From: Diatrype stigma
Lineage: Eukaryota; Ascomycota; Sordariomycetes; Xylariales; Diatrypaceae
Direction: 5' to 3'
Assembly (NCBI GenBank): GCA_022225965.2
Contig: JAKJXP020000009.1
Span: 656,419 to 720,418 of the forward strand
Length of the DNA stretch: 64,000 nt
Below, in pieces: positions 33,302-44,483 of this stretch (position 1 is the first letter of the stretch; each line of letters starts with the position of its first letter). The notes under the pieces were generated by a model, which was given only the letters and a program-made list of their open reading frames with translations, was not told the origin of the DNA and made no database searches. The translations under genes and the position numbers were made by a program.

Positions 33302-35488
33302 ATGAATCCGGCAGCAGTCCACACTGTTCTCGGCAAGCGGCCGATACGTCTGCTACGGCAGGTAGTCGTCGCGTCGGCGATCTGTCTAGTCATCTATTAT
33401 TGCCTGGTGCTGGGGCAGCGGCCAGGCCTCCTCGACTCTTCGTCCCTGTCATCGTGGCCGCAACAGCAGCAGCAGAAGCAGGTGGCCACCCCCAGTGATG
33501 CTGATGGCGTTCTTGACGAGGTGCCATCGCCACCGCCACCGTCCCCCGAGCTGCTCGAAAACCGCTCCTTGACAGAGGAGCAGTGCCGGGCGCAGTTCCC
33601 GGGCCTCTTCAAGGAGATCGACGACGCCGTCGCCAGAGGACCGTTCCCACTGCGGCCGAGGAATCAGACCGGACATCTCGGACCGCTGATCGCAAGGATT
33701 AGGGGCGGGAAGGTACGTACGCAGCTTTACGTGTATCACGAATGTCGAGATAATGTAGCCCGGGATTTGGGGGAGCTGTGCTATACCATGTGTCTTATTT
33801 GATCTTCCCTTCCCTTCCAAGGGTAGGTTGATACTTAAAGCGACTAGTTAGCTAACGGCATCTCCTCTCCCCCTCCCTATTCCCCCCCTGCAGCTCTCCA
33901 TCCTCGCCTACCAGAGGAAAGTCGACCTGAGCAAGGACATGCTGCAGCACCGATCCGCGACCCTACACCAGATCGCCAACGCGCTGCTCACATGGCCGCC
34001 GGCATCATCATCGTCCGCACCACCACCGCCGGACACCATCATCGCCTTCAACCACCACGACGACCCGCTTCCGGGGACGTGGTCGTACTCGCGGCCGGCG
34101 GATCCGGCACTGCTCGACACCGCGGGCGCGGCACCGTACTTCCCGATCCCGCACTTCGCCTTCTACGCGTGGCCGGTCGCGACGATCGCGTCGCTGGGCC
34201 ATGCGGCGGCGCGCATCGACGCGCTCGAGGCGGGATCCTCCTCCTCATCCTGGTCCAGCAAGATTCCGCGGGCCGTGTGGCGCGGGTAAGCAAGAAGCAT
34301 AACCTTTTCTTCTAGCGTTATCTTCCTCCCCTCCTTTTTTTGCTCAGCTAGCGTGTTCCGTACCCAGAAACTATTGAATCATCGATCGATAGGAGGTCGG
34401 TCGTCTGAGAATGAGAAATGAAATAAAACGAACAGCTAGCTAACCAAACCCCGGTACCACATCGCAGCACAGCGCGGTTCAACAACGCGCGAGCCGGGCG
34501 CGCCCGGCAGAACCTGCTGCACGCGACCCGGGGCGAGGAGGCCTGGGCGGACGTCGAGGCGCTCTCTCCCTCTCCCTCTCCCTCGAGAAGCGGTAGTGGT
34601 AGTAGGTACAGCAACGCGCTCGACATGGCCGACTTCTGCCGGTACCGGTACGTGATCTACACGGAGGGCGTAACGTACAGCGGGCGGCTGCCGTTCCACC
34701 AGCTGTGCCGCAGCGTGCTGCTGACGCCGCCCATCGCGTGGCTGCAGCCCACCACGCACCTGGTCCGGCCGGTCTTCTCGCACGCCCTGCCGGGCGTCGA
34801 GAGGTCGGCCGTGCCGACGTCCGGGACGCCCAAGCCCGTGTCCGCCGATGATGATGATGATGATGATGATGACGATGATGAAGTAGAAAGTGGCGATGGC
34901 GACGTAATGATGAAAAGGAGGGGATTTGGGTATGGCGACGAAGACGAAGACGACAGCAGCAACACCGCCAACATACACATAGACACAGATACCACCAACA
35001 CGACAACCTCATCAACAAATCCCAACCCCAACAAACCGCTGCTCAGACAACGGCGTCAAAAGAAGACCATAAAAGAATCGCATGACCAAAAAAAGCAACC
35101 CCCTCTAGCCCCCTACCCCGCGCCATGGGTGCAGTCGGCCTGGCCGCGCTCCTACGCGCCGTCCGAGGCCAACGCCGTGTTCGTGGCGCCGGACTGGAGC
35201 GACCTGAAGGCGACGGTGGCGTGGCTGGAGGCGCACCCGGACGTCGCCGAGGGGATCGCGGGCCGGCAGCGCGCATTGTTTTCTTCCTCTTCCTCTCCCG
35301 CTTCTGCTGCGGGTGCGGGCTACCTCAGTCCGGCGGCCGAGGCGTGCTACTGGCGGGGCTTGATCCGGGGGTGGGCGGGCGTTGCGGTGACGCAGGGGTC
35401 TGGGTGGGATGACGACGACGAGGATGGGGGTTACAATGCGGAAGGCATCCCGTGGGAGGAGTTCAGCTTGGAGGAGATACATAAGTAG
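33302..35488 (+). CDS. CAP10-type glycosyltransferase (GT90), type II membrane protein
   Basis: Exons 33302-33712, 33894-34285 and 34468-35488 give 607 residues from MNPAAVHTV. Junctions restore RGGK-LSILAYQRKV and VWRG-TARFNNA. A single hydrophobic segment (about residues 20-38, VVVASAICLVIYYCLVLG) after a basic start is a type II signal anchor, so the catalytic part would be Golgi-luminal. GT90 features are NHHDDPLPGTW, WSSKIPRAVWRG, and CRYRYVIYTEGVTYSGRLPF at about 325-344, then LLTPPIAWLQ and the closing PDWSDLKATVAWLEAHPD. The family includes cryptococcal CAP10/CXT1 xylosyltransferases; donor and acceptor here are unknown. A Ser/Asp-rich insertion beginning near 389, with 11 consecutive Asp at 395-405 encoded by a GAT microsatellite, splits the domain. 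An upstream in-frame ATG at 33209 would add 31 residues. Confidence 0.86.
34847..34880. repeat. GAT trinucleotide microsatellite inside the GT90 gene
   Basis: Eleven GAT/GAC codons in a row encode the poly-Asp tract inside exon 3. Confidence 0.9.
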
Positions 35489-35884
35489 GTAACTAATTGA
35501 TGCCTGGTACGATACGATACGATGCGTTGCAGGGTGTTGTGAACGTGATGAAGGAAACGCAATGAGCGAGGGAGGCGTAAAGGAAGGATGGGGGGAATCA
35601 TGAATGAAAACGAGATGGCGATCTATGAAGTCACCCACTCCCTATTCGAAAGAGCATTTCGGAAGAAACAGTATTAGAATGAATAAGATATGTATACTTA
35701 ATGAAAGAAAATGAAAGCACGTGAGGGGGGCACGGGCATTCTGCCCTCCCCCCACTAGATGCGTTTGTATTACAGCCATCTCTATAATCTGGCCAAAAAC
35801 ATCATGAACATCAATGGTACATCATTTCCACAGTATATTATATGTACAGACGGTTATTACTTTGGCTTGACATTAATTTTACCT
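35489..35884. other. Convergent intergenic region
   Basis: About 400 bases shared by the 3' ends of GT90 (+) and the ArfGAP gene (-). No gene supported. Confidence 0.5.
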
Positions 35885-38148
35885 TCACCCACCCCTAGCA
35901 CTCAGGCTCGCGAACGCGTCCGGGCTGTGTCGGCCGTTATTCCAGGCCATCTCCATCCCCAACGCCATGCTGTCGCGACTCCTCGAGCTCGATGCCCCCG
36001 CCGACGGGTTTGCCCCTCCCGCGAACGCGGAAGCTGGGCCCGCTGAGGCCAGTCCATTCATGAAAGGGTTCTTATTTCCTGCTGGTAGAGGAACAGATAC
36101 GCTCCTTTGCGATGGATCAGGCCCCCGCGGCGGTGATTGCGGTGGCGACTGAACCATACTCACCTGGCCCCCAACAGCTCCCGTATTCTGTCCTTGAGCG
36201 TATGCTTGTGGAACTGGCGTGGTCGACGGCATATTGTATAGAGCCATGATCGCAGCCTTGTCTGGTTTCTGAGGTTGATACAACTGTTGAGGAACTGCCT
36301 GTGCAAACTGTTGCTGCTGGAATTGCTGGGGTTGCTGCTGCTGCTGCTGTTGGGGTTGATAGTATACCGGTTGCACGGGAGTTGGCTGCGCAGCTTGAGC
36401 ATTCGTGAAAAAGGGGTTGTTGCCGTACACAGCTTGGGGCGAGTGGTAGATATTCTGTTGTGTCTGCTCGGGTATCTGATTCAGACTAGGGGACGCGATC
36501 GTAGACGGAGACCTTGTATACGGGTTTCCGCCAAACGGGTTCTGGCTCTGCAATTGCAGGGTGTTCACAGACAAGGGCTGAGACGCTGGTGCAGACGCTG
36601 GCGCTTGAAGGAAAGGATTATAACTCTGCTGGGTCTGTTGGGGCTGCGACATAGTAGGTGGAGAATATGTCTGGCCGTTGCCGTAAATTGCAGACGTGAA
36701 CTGCGGAGTTTGCGGCACAGGCGGAGTCATCGACTGCTGGAAGAACTGGTGAGACTGAGGCTGGGCGCTAGGTAATCCACCAGTATGATGGGGAAAGAGG
36801 CTTTGCTGTTGTGGTTGTGGAGACGGCGCAAGAGACAAGTTTTGCAAAGACTGGTTCAACCCGATTTCTCCTTGAGTCGATGGCCTTCCAAACGGGTTCG
36901 TGGAAAAGAACGGGTTATTGTTCTGCATAGTGCCTGTGGACTGCGATGATTGCGGCGGAGCTGGTGAGATATCCCAAGGGTTGTTCGATGGTGTTGTTGG
37001 ACTGCGGCTGGCCGTCGGGCTGGCTCTTGATAGCCCGATAGTTGTAGCTGATGTATGCTGCGGCGTCAGGGATCGTGAGACAGGCAAGGAGCTCTCCCGG
37101 GAGGGAACAGCTGGTGTTGTGCTTCCTCCACCTTCGCCCAACCGCACTAAAGCCTCAATTGTCTTTTCAAGGTTCCCATTGACTCCCTTCAGGACCATGG
37201 CATTGCGCTTGTCATCCACAAACCCCATCTCCCTGAGCTGGGTCAACTTCTGTGCCATAGCTTCCGTGCTGTCGTTATGCACACTTGCCCCAAAGACCTT
37301 GGAGGATTTGCTCCGAAGCTGATTGGGCCCGTTGTTGTCAGAGAAGCCGGTTGGGCTCGTGGGGCCGTCGCGTGACCGTGTTTCCCTCTTAGAGCGAAAG
37401 GACAAGGGGAACGTAGAGGATCCCGACTTGAAACTGAATCGCCCTCCAGTTTTGGGTGGCAATGGTGGCGGGGTGCCTTCATCTGATTGTATGCTTCCAC
37501 TTCTTGGTTGTTTTGCCCCATTTGTCGTCCCAGACTGAACGTATTTGGACCTGATGAACCGCTCCATGGCAGAATCGGCCTCGTCAGCATCCACAGGGAC
37601 GGCCGGCTTCTTGTTCTGGGGGTTGTAGATCTGGTTCGATGCAACATTCCCGACTTTCTTCATATTCTATGTTGATAGATGTTAGTTTCTGGTGGTGCCC
37701 GCGACAGTTGGGCGCTATATAAGGAGGAAGGGCGCACCTCGACCTGGTCATTAGTCCAGCTGTCCATGCTCAATGATTTGACTTTCGAAATATGTGTGCC
37801 CAGTTTTCGGTGGATGGTCGCGCATCGCATACAGAGAAAGACACCCAACTAGATGCATTGTCAGTCTGGCACAGCTCGCAGCTTGCTTCGCGTTTCCGAG
37901 CACTTACACTCCATGATGCCCAAGCTATGTGAAGAAGCTGGTGTTAGCAGTGGACGGAGCCAGGTTGCGACGAGACAGCTCGATGCGGCCTTCATTCAGG
38001 CGAACCATCGAGTTTATCCAAGTGTACACGTACCTGGGTTCCTCGCCTGGCAATCTGCACAGAAATTGTTTCCTGGCACGTTATGCACAAGATCCTGCAA
38101 GACCTTCTCGTTGCGCGCCTGTTGGCGCTTGCTCATAAGTCCCGACAT
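35885..38148 (-). CDS. ArfGAP with UBA domain (Ucp3-like)
   Basis: Four exons, 38148-38034, a 17-base microexon 37924-37908, 37848-37738 and 37666-35885, give 674 residues. The join restores RNPAWASWSLGVFLCMRC, with zinc ligands C30, C33, C50 and C53 (C-x2-C-x16-C-x2-C) followed by RKLGTHISKVKSLSMDSW, the ArfGAP signature including the catalytic Arg finger region. Residues 218-260 (KLTQLREMGFVDDKRNAMVL...) form a UBA domain. The remainder is disordered, rich in Asn, Pro and Gln with NPF-type motifs (NNPFFSTNPF, QNPFGGNPY, NPFMNG) that can bind EH-domain endocytic proteins. The enzyme stimulates GTP hydrolysis on Arf in vesicle budding. Fission yeast Ucp3 has the same ArfGAP-UBA order; the partner Arf is not determined. 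Confidence 0.9.
36320..36357. repeat. CAG/CTG-type poly-Gln tract in the ArfGAP gene
   Basis: Runs of CTG/TTG on the plus strand encode a Gln-rich stretch of the disordered tail on the minus strand. Confidence 0.8.
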
Positions 38149-40542
38149 GATCGCGTGTCTTCCTTCTCCTGGTGATAGCCGTCGGGTGAATGTCACAGCG
38201 AAACCTGGATATCGATGGCCTATTAAATGACGACCTGGGCGACGGCAGTTTGTGGAACCGTGGAAAGAAGGCTTCGGGAAAGGACAGAGGCCAAGGAGTC
38301 GGCGGGCGGGCGGGCTTATGTCGCTTTGATTATAGGACAGGGGATCGACGGAGTCTAATTCACATCCGTAACATAAGCGGTTCTGAAGTCTGCAGGTGAT
38401 GCTTGCCTTTCACATGAAGGTGAACAGACGCAACGATTAACTCGGTGGGTTGCAAGGACTCGAAGTCGCGTTGTTGCACTGCCGATCTGATGTGTAGTGT
38501 GAAGTAACCGTCGTGCCGTCGCAGGTCGTAGGCTGCAAGTGTGAAGTTTGCGAGGTAGGACGTAGGATGTAACCGGGTGTCGTGCAACGGTGGCTGGATG
38601 CGATGCGCTGCCGTGGGTGCAACTGGCGCCGAAGGGTTGAGAAGAGGCAAACAGCCAAGATGGTATGTCGAAAGAACGAATATACTAGGTACTAATGCAC
38701 GAAATTGGAGAACGCAGAAGAACGAATCTACACGACACAGGAGATCTATGTATGTATGCAAGTACGTAAGGAGAATGGCGATGGATAATGGGGGATGGAG
38801 AAGGGAGGATGCAGAATGGAGAATGGAGAATGGAGAACGGAGAAGGGAGAACGGAGACAGGGGAAAGTTATTATTAGAGAGAGAAAGAAGAGGGGAAGGG
38901 GGAAGGAAGAAGGAAGAGTATTTGCAACGAACTCGATCAATCCATTGGGCTACTCGTATATCATAAAATAACAACGAATGCGAATGACACGAATGGCATG
39001 AAGGAGAAGAACCAGCGGACAAGTTGATCCCGCAGGTTGATTGATTCAGTGATGGAACTAGTTGAGAACCATCTAACGGGAGAGCTCGCTATGGGCCGGA
39101 TTACAGCAGCTGAAGTAACTAACTACTGCTGCACAGGTAATTAGCGTAGAGCGTGCGTGGGTGCGCGTGGTGTACGTGCGCCCCTTGCCTTGCCTTGGTG
39201 CCTTCTTACGTGCTTATTAGGAGCGCTGTTGGGTTGGAGCTACGCACTGAACGATATACATTGGTATGTACAATACATACATACACATGCTCTGACACCC
39301 CGTGCGCCGCCGAAACCTCTGGGCCTCTGAGCTTCTGAGCCTTTGTGAGAGTTGGGCAGATACTACATACAGTCTGGCAGGAAGGCCTTAGACCAGTAAC
39401 TACATACCTGCAGTAGGTACAGTAGGTAGGATTCCCAGGATTGGAAGGAGGAGCTGTCCAGGTGACAAGCGGAAAAGACTGGAAAGAGTAAGGAAATACT
39501 AAGGAGCTCGGGCCACACTCAACTATCAACCCAAATCGACATGACAGCGACGGATTGGGCTTCTCACTTCCAAGCTTACCTACTTCAATCCTCAAGCCGC
39601 ATACTCTTATTAGGTAACTTTTTCCATTGCTGTGCCACCACCTGCACCACGCATGCCCAATCACTAGGTACCTACCAGACCATCACGTAATCGCCAACAG
39701 CCCCCAAGAGAGATCTGAGAGAGATATGCGAACCGGCAGCCAGAGTCCAGAGGACTAGAACAAGACACCAATCTCTCTTGATGATTCGTCTCATCTTCAA
39801 TGCTACTCATAACCAAACCGAGTACCTAAGCTGGCCACTAGCTGGCTGACTAATAAAAGTAGTAGCCAACCCCAACCATCACTTCACCACTGAATATCTG
39901 GGTAGACGACAATACGGTGGGGTTTCAGTATAGATTTGCTGTCATTACCCAAGGCAACGATGGTAGACTGTAGTATATGTATATATATCTAGTCCCTATA
40001 TACATGTACGCAGATCCTCTATACTAACGAGTAGTCATCATCGATGTTGCCCTTGGCAGTATCTTCGTTGAATATACTGCGCGATCAGGATATGCTGCTA
40101 TCCGACACCGATCTGCTGTACTCAAGTCTGGGTGAATCCTTTTCATGTCAATGGGCAGTATTGGCTGAGCCCCATGCCCACCCCTTGATCAACCAAGTAG
40201 CCATACGGTGGCTACCGACGATTGGGGGTTGGAGCCTGACCTCATTGGTGTCTTCTACTCAGCTTGAGAGCCCGCTTCTGCGGCTCCTATCCAGCATCCC
40301 GCCCTTCGGCTGTAGCGTGAGATCCACGCCCACTCTAGACTATAGCAGATAAGCCTTGGGCATACATGGAGCTTCCCACACTGATGGATGGTGAGATAGC
40401 TCAGAGGTGGTTCCGAGTTAACAATACCACTTGGCTATGCCAGGCTGTTGGAAGTGGTCGGTTGCAGGTTAATATTCAGCCGAAGCCTCGATGCCACAAC
40501 TTTACGACGCAAGTATCGTCGACATCTCGGTAGGGTAAAGAT
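38149..40542. other. Intergenic region with purine-rich minisatellite
   Basis: About 2.4 kb. From about 38770 to 38900 one strand is almost purely purine, with repeats of ggagaatg/ggagaacg. The complementary pyrimidine tract faces the ArfGAP start, as in CT-rich fungal promoters. Around 39660-39680 the CTAGGTACCTA palindrome occurs. Several frames of 100-220 codons are low complexity and not called. Confidence 0.5.
38770..38900. repeat. Purine-rich minisatellite (GGAGAATG-type units)
   Basis: A succession of imperfect 7-8 base units (gagaatg, gagaacg, agaaggga), purine-biased on the plus strand, in the upstream region of the ArfGAP gene. Confidence 0.8.
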
Positions 40543-42313
40543 TCAATCGAGCCTTGGCTCGGCCGTTGACGAATCCTGTGCCCTAAGACTAACTTCCCGC
40601 GGGAATGGTTTACGGCCCATAACGATGTATAACCTGTTCCTGGTGTCAGCATAAGTCTGCTATCAAAAGTGCAAGCATGGCGCAGTCTTCCAGGAAGTTT
40701 CGGCCTGGACAGAATGTCTTCTGGGGGCGAGGTTGAGGTAAAGGCGTAACTTGGCTCACTTTTCATAAGCGTGTACGCTTGTGTCCCCCAGTTGTCTTCT
40801 TACATCCATCAAGTGTAACTAGATTCGACAGTTAGCAACCGGGGCTTGTCAAAACACCTCTATCAGGGCGTCGCAAATCGGCCTACCTCTATTTGCTCCC
40901 GAGTCAACCCCCTGACTCGATGCAGCAACCCCATCGATATGCCCTGGAGTCCCCCGTTTTCGAACACGCCCTTCCACATAGCTCCCAGCTCCTTCCACTT
41001 GCGGTCTCTTGGCCAGTTGTTAATAGGAATCTTGTATGTGATCTGCTGGACGTCCACGAAGCCGCAATTGATCAGAGCCTGCTTGTATGTGTCGGCACAC
41101 CGGAGCGACCGCCCTATCTGCTCGGCACAATCGTGGAGATCTTCCATTAGCCGCTTCAGGGGCCAGTCGTCCGGCATCGTGCCGTCGTCGCAAAGCATCG
41201 CCGGAAGAAGCTCCTGAGCTTCGAACCACCCGCCCGGCGCGAGGTTGTCGAACGCTTTCCTGGCACAGTCGCGCTCGAAGTTCCCCCAGACCCCGGTGGC
41301 TAGGCGAACGAATATATAGTCCAGCGGGTCGGGATAGACCCAATCCTCAAGTCTAAGCACCTACACAGTTAGCTCTCGCTCCAAGTTGCCAGTATAGCAG
41401 AAGGCTGTAACGCTACTAGACAGCTTAGGACTTGGTAGCTATCTATCGATTCCAAGTCCGTCCCAGAGAAAAATATTCAGACTTGCGAGCTTGCACATGC
41501 CGACTGCGCTAATTCCTCATGTAGCAACAAACAGAAGATCAAGAAACAGAGACATACGCATCTTCGATATAAAAGTGGACGTTCTCGGGAACGTAAGTTG
41601 GTTGAATAGGGGAAAGATCCGTTCCATAGATCTCGGCGTTGGGGAACTCGTCGCTCATCTCGATAGCCCAGGTGCCCGTGCCTGTCGCGATATCGAGTAT
41701 TCTTCTAGGCGGGTTGACGGTGGATAGGGGGGCGAAGTATTTCTTTTCGCCGAAGAGGTGCTTCAAACAGACATTCATCCACTCGTACCGGGCTATCTCC
41801 ATCTCGTCATTTGGGAAAGGATAGGCTTGGGAGTTTGGCTATGTTAGTGGCGTTCATCCCTCCAAAGGAAAGGCTCCCGCCCCTAGTCGAAGGAAGTAAG
41901 GTCCTATACGTACAGCCATCGCGATAGGCATGATATGTTCGGCCGTTCTCTACCCTGTAGGCCGAGATGCTATCCGTGATCGAGAGGTCGTCCCTGGCGA
42001 TACGATGTTAACCTCGGGAATCCTGTGACGTTCTAGGGTCTCACCGATGGGCCTCTCACGGCGACGGGTGCTCCTATAAATCTCGATAAATATTAGGCCA
42101 ACAAGACACAAGGGCTGAGTCTCTACGTACATCGGCTTCGATTCTGACCGAAGTAGTAGCCGAGCGAAGCGAATACTCGAAGGTGAACGGGTAGCTGCTC
42201 ATGCCGGTCGATGGCGACTGTGTATCTACTTGCATCGATGTACTGGATGCGCTCGACGGGCTGTTACTCTTGACGCTTCTACGGCCCCTGGACCGACCAC
42301 CTTGGGTGGGCAT
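40543..42313 (-). CDS. LaeA-like SAM-dependent methyltransferase
   Basis: Seven-exon model: 42313-42131, microexon 42073-42060 (14 bases), 41993-41914, 41825-41558, 41352-40887, 40818-40760 and 40633-40543, giving 386 residues. The joins restore ENGRTYHAYRDGSYPFPNDE, HFYIEDALEDWVYPDPLDY, EQIELHLMDVRRQLGD and VHAYEKLYIVMGRKP, each typical of fungal LaeA/UMTA-type proteins. Motif I, ILDIATGTGTWA, is at about 135-146, with DLSPIQP after it and APGGWFEAQE further on. The N-terminal 65 residues are Ser/Arg-rich and disordered. LaeA relatives are nuclear regulators of secondary metabolism and development, while others methylate small molecules; which applies here is unknown. The 14-base exon is the least certain part. 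Stopping at the TGA at 40758-40756 would drop the family's final strand, so the 40759-40634 intron is preferred. An alternative ATG is at 42328. Confidence 0.85.
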
Positions 42314-42395
42314 GATACTATCTCGCAACGAGCAGCGCCACGGGAGGTCAGATTCTGTGGTTATAGAGAGCTCGAGATTTTCCGCACTTTATCGT

Positions 42396-42440
42396 AGTCG
42401 TCGTCGTAGTCGTAGATCGTAGTCGTAGTTTCGTAGTCAA
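42396..42440. repeat. cgtagt/cgtcgt simple repeat
   Basis: Imperfect tandem trinucleotide and hexanucleotide units (gtagtcgtcg) upstream of the methyltransferase. Confidence 0.75.
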
Positions 42441-44456
42441 GCAAAAGTTGGGACGATGTTGAATCGTCCAGCTGGGACGTCCAAAAATAAAAAATAAAAA
42501 ATAAAATAAAAAACTATATGGTTCCAGTGTCCTGGGAATCTTGGGACGAACGGGGGGCGAAGGGGAGGGGGATTATACCTGCATCCATCGATAACTTTCC
42601 CCATCGAACAATGGCTCGCCAGATTGTTCAGGGATCACGATGTAGAAGAACCTCACTAGTCCGACAGGCGGATCCGCCTCTAGCCATTGACACCGGTGCA
42701 CGCACATCCATACGCTCGGCAGGGCGTCGAGCTAAGGTCGCCAGAGAAGACTTAGAGAACAAAGTGATCCAGAATGCCGGGACTGGGGCTTACCACAGCC
42801 GAAGTCTCTAATATGTACGTACTTTACACAGCAGGAGGTAGGTCAGCAGCACCGCGTGTGTGGATGTGGATTATATGTATACTTAGTAGGTATACATAGA
42901 GGCATGCAGAGGCACGTAGTAGTATAGGCGAGAGGCACGTAGTATAGGCAGAGGCACTGCAGGGAGACGTCGATGGGACTCTACCGCCTACCCAGTCTGC
43001 CAGTCACTCAAGCCTCCGTACCAGAGTCGCGGAACCACGTAGTAATAAGACTTTCTTTCTGTCGTCACAAATGCGACCTATCTATCTGCGACGGGCGGGT
43101 TTCATTGGCGCTGCTGAGGGAGATGCAGCGACAACGCAGGCAGGCTACATATCAGGCAGTCGGGCAGTCAGGCCTGTCTGTAATATTTTTTACCAATTTG
43201 ATATCTCTTCATCCCTCTCTCGCGCCCTCTGGCCATTGCCCGCCCGCTCACGGGTGTACCTTTACATCTGTAACCAGCGTGTGCTTACATTACAGCACTT
43301 AATTATTCATCAGTTCTTCAGGCACGGTTCCAGCTAAATCACTACTGCGTATTCCTAATAAGCAGCTAGGTAAGGTGGGAGGGGAGCCGGTGTGAGATAG
43401 GAGTTAGTCGATAGTTAAGTACTCCAGTCTAGGTGGTTTTGACCGCAGTCTACGAAGTACTGAACTAATTACCCATTTACTAAGACGAGCGTGAGAACAA
43501 TTGGCGTGAGAGTTATCCAGACACCAGATCAACAGTTCAGCAAACGGATGCGGTATATAATGCCCCATTCACGAGACGCCCGGCCTGCATTAGTGTGGCT
43601 ACTCCCTCCCATTTCCTCCTCGCCAGAGGCGCGACCAGAGGATCGCATTGCGAAAAGGAATATATTGAAATTCTAAGCTCCGATATTGCCACGCTGGCAG
43701 GCAGGTAATGCCTACATGGACTTACCTACCTTACATACATATGCCTACACTACATATGCGTACATGCGTGCGTACATATATAGACGTGAAGTAACCCTCG
43801 AGGCAACCCTTTGCTGGGCAGAGGCGGACAAATCACATCAGACTGATCAGACTGATCCCCACCGCCGTCGGCCGCAACAGACCCTTGGTTGCTTTGTACG
43901 GAGAATTTGGACCCCAGCAACGAAGCGGGGTTGGCGAGGACGCGGGCCATCGAGATGCCCGGCACCCAGAACGCCCAGGCGTGCATATTACAAGCACCAA
44001 GCACCTACATATGGGTTATGTAGGTAGCATGCCATGCTATGTAGGCATGTAGTCAGAAGTGAATCAACAACCTTGTTCCATAGCATGTATGTATGTACTA
44101 TAGCGTACCTATAGCAAACTTGAAAAATATGACTGCAGCCATCGCTGGGTTTGCTTGCATAATGAGGGCAAATTAACGCAGTTCCGGGTTTCCGGGAATG
44201 TCCAGGAGGTCCTAATATGGCACCTTTATACGGCCGAGGCATGCGGCAAGAACTGCTGCAAGGAAGGGAGGGCACCGTACCTACACCGGAGCCAGTTGTT
44301 CATAAGTGGGATTTTCCAGCAACGCTGTAGGTATCGTGAGATATCCACACATACCTACCTAATTACAATATAGACTACCTACTAGGTAGACTACCTGATT
44401 CAGAAATGGAGGTTGCCGCCCTATCTCTTGACACGACGGGAGAGCAGCCAGGAAGA

Positions 44457-44483
44457 CAAGTGCAAGTGCAAGTGCAAGTGCAA
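44457..44483. repeat. TGCAAG hexanucleotide repeat
   Basis: About four and a half copies of tgcaag in non-coding sequence. Confidence 0.85.

Noticed and set aside
38360..39022. 220-codon minus-strand frame upstream of the ArfGAP gene
   Set aside because: It is driven by the pyrimidine-rich minisatellite (Ser/Leu/Pro/Phe). Better read as promoter or 5' UTR.
40756..40758. TGA as the true end of the LaeA-like protein
   Set aside because: It would remove the final strand of the fold. A GTGAGC donor just upstream and an acceptor at 40634 give an in-frame YIVMGRKP ending that matches the family.
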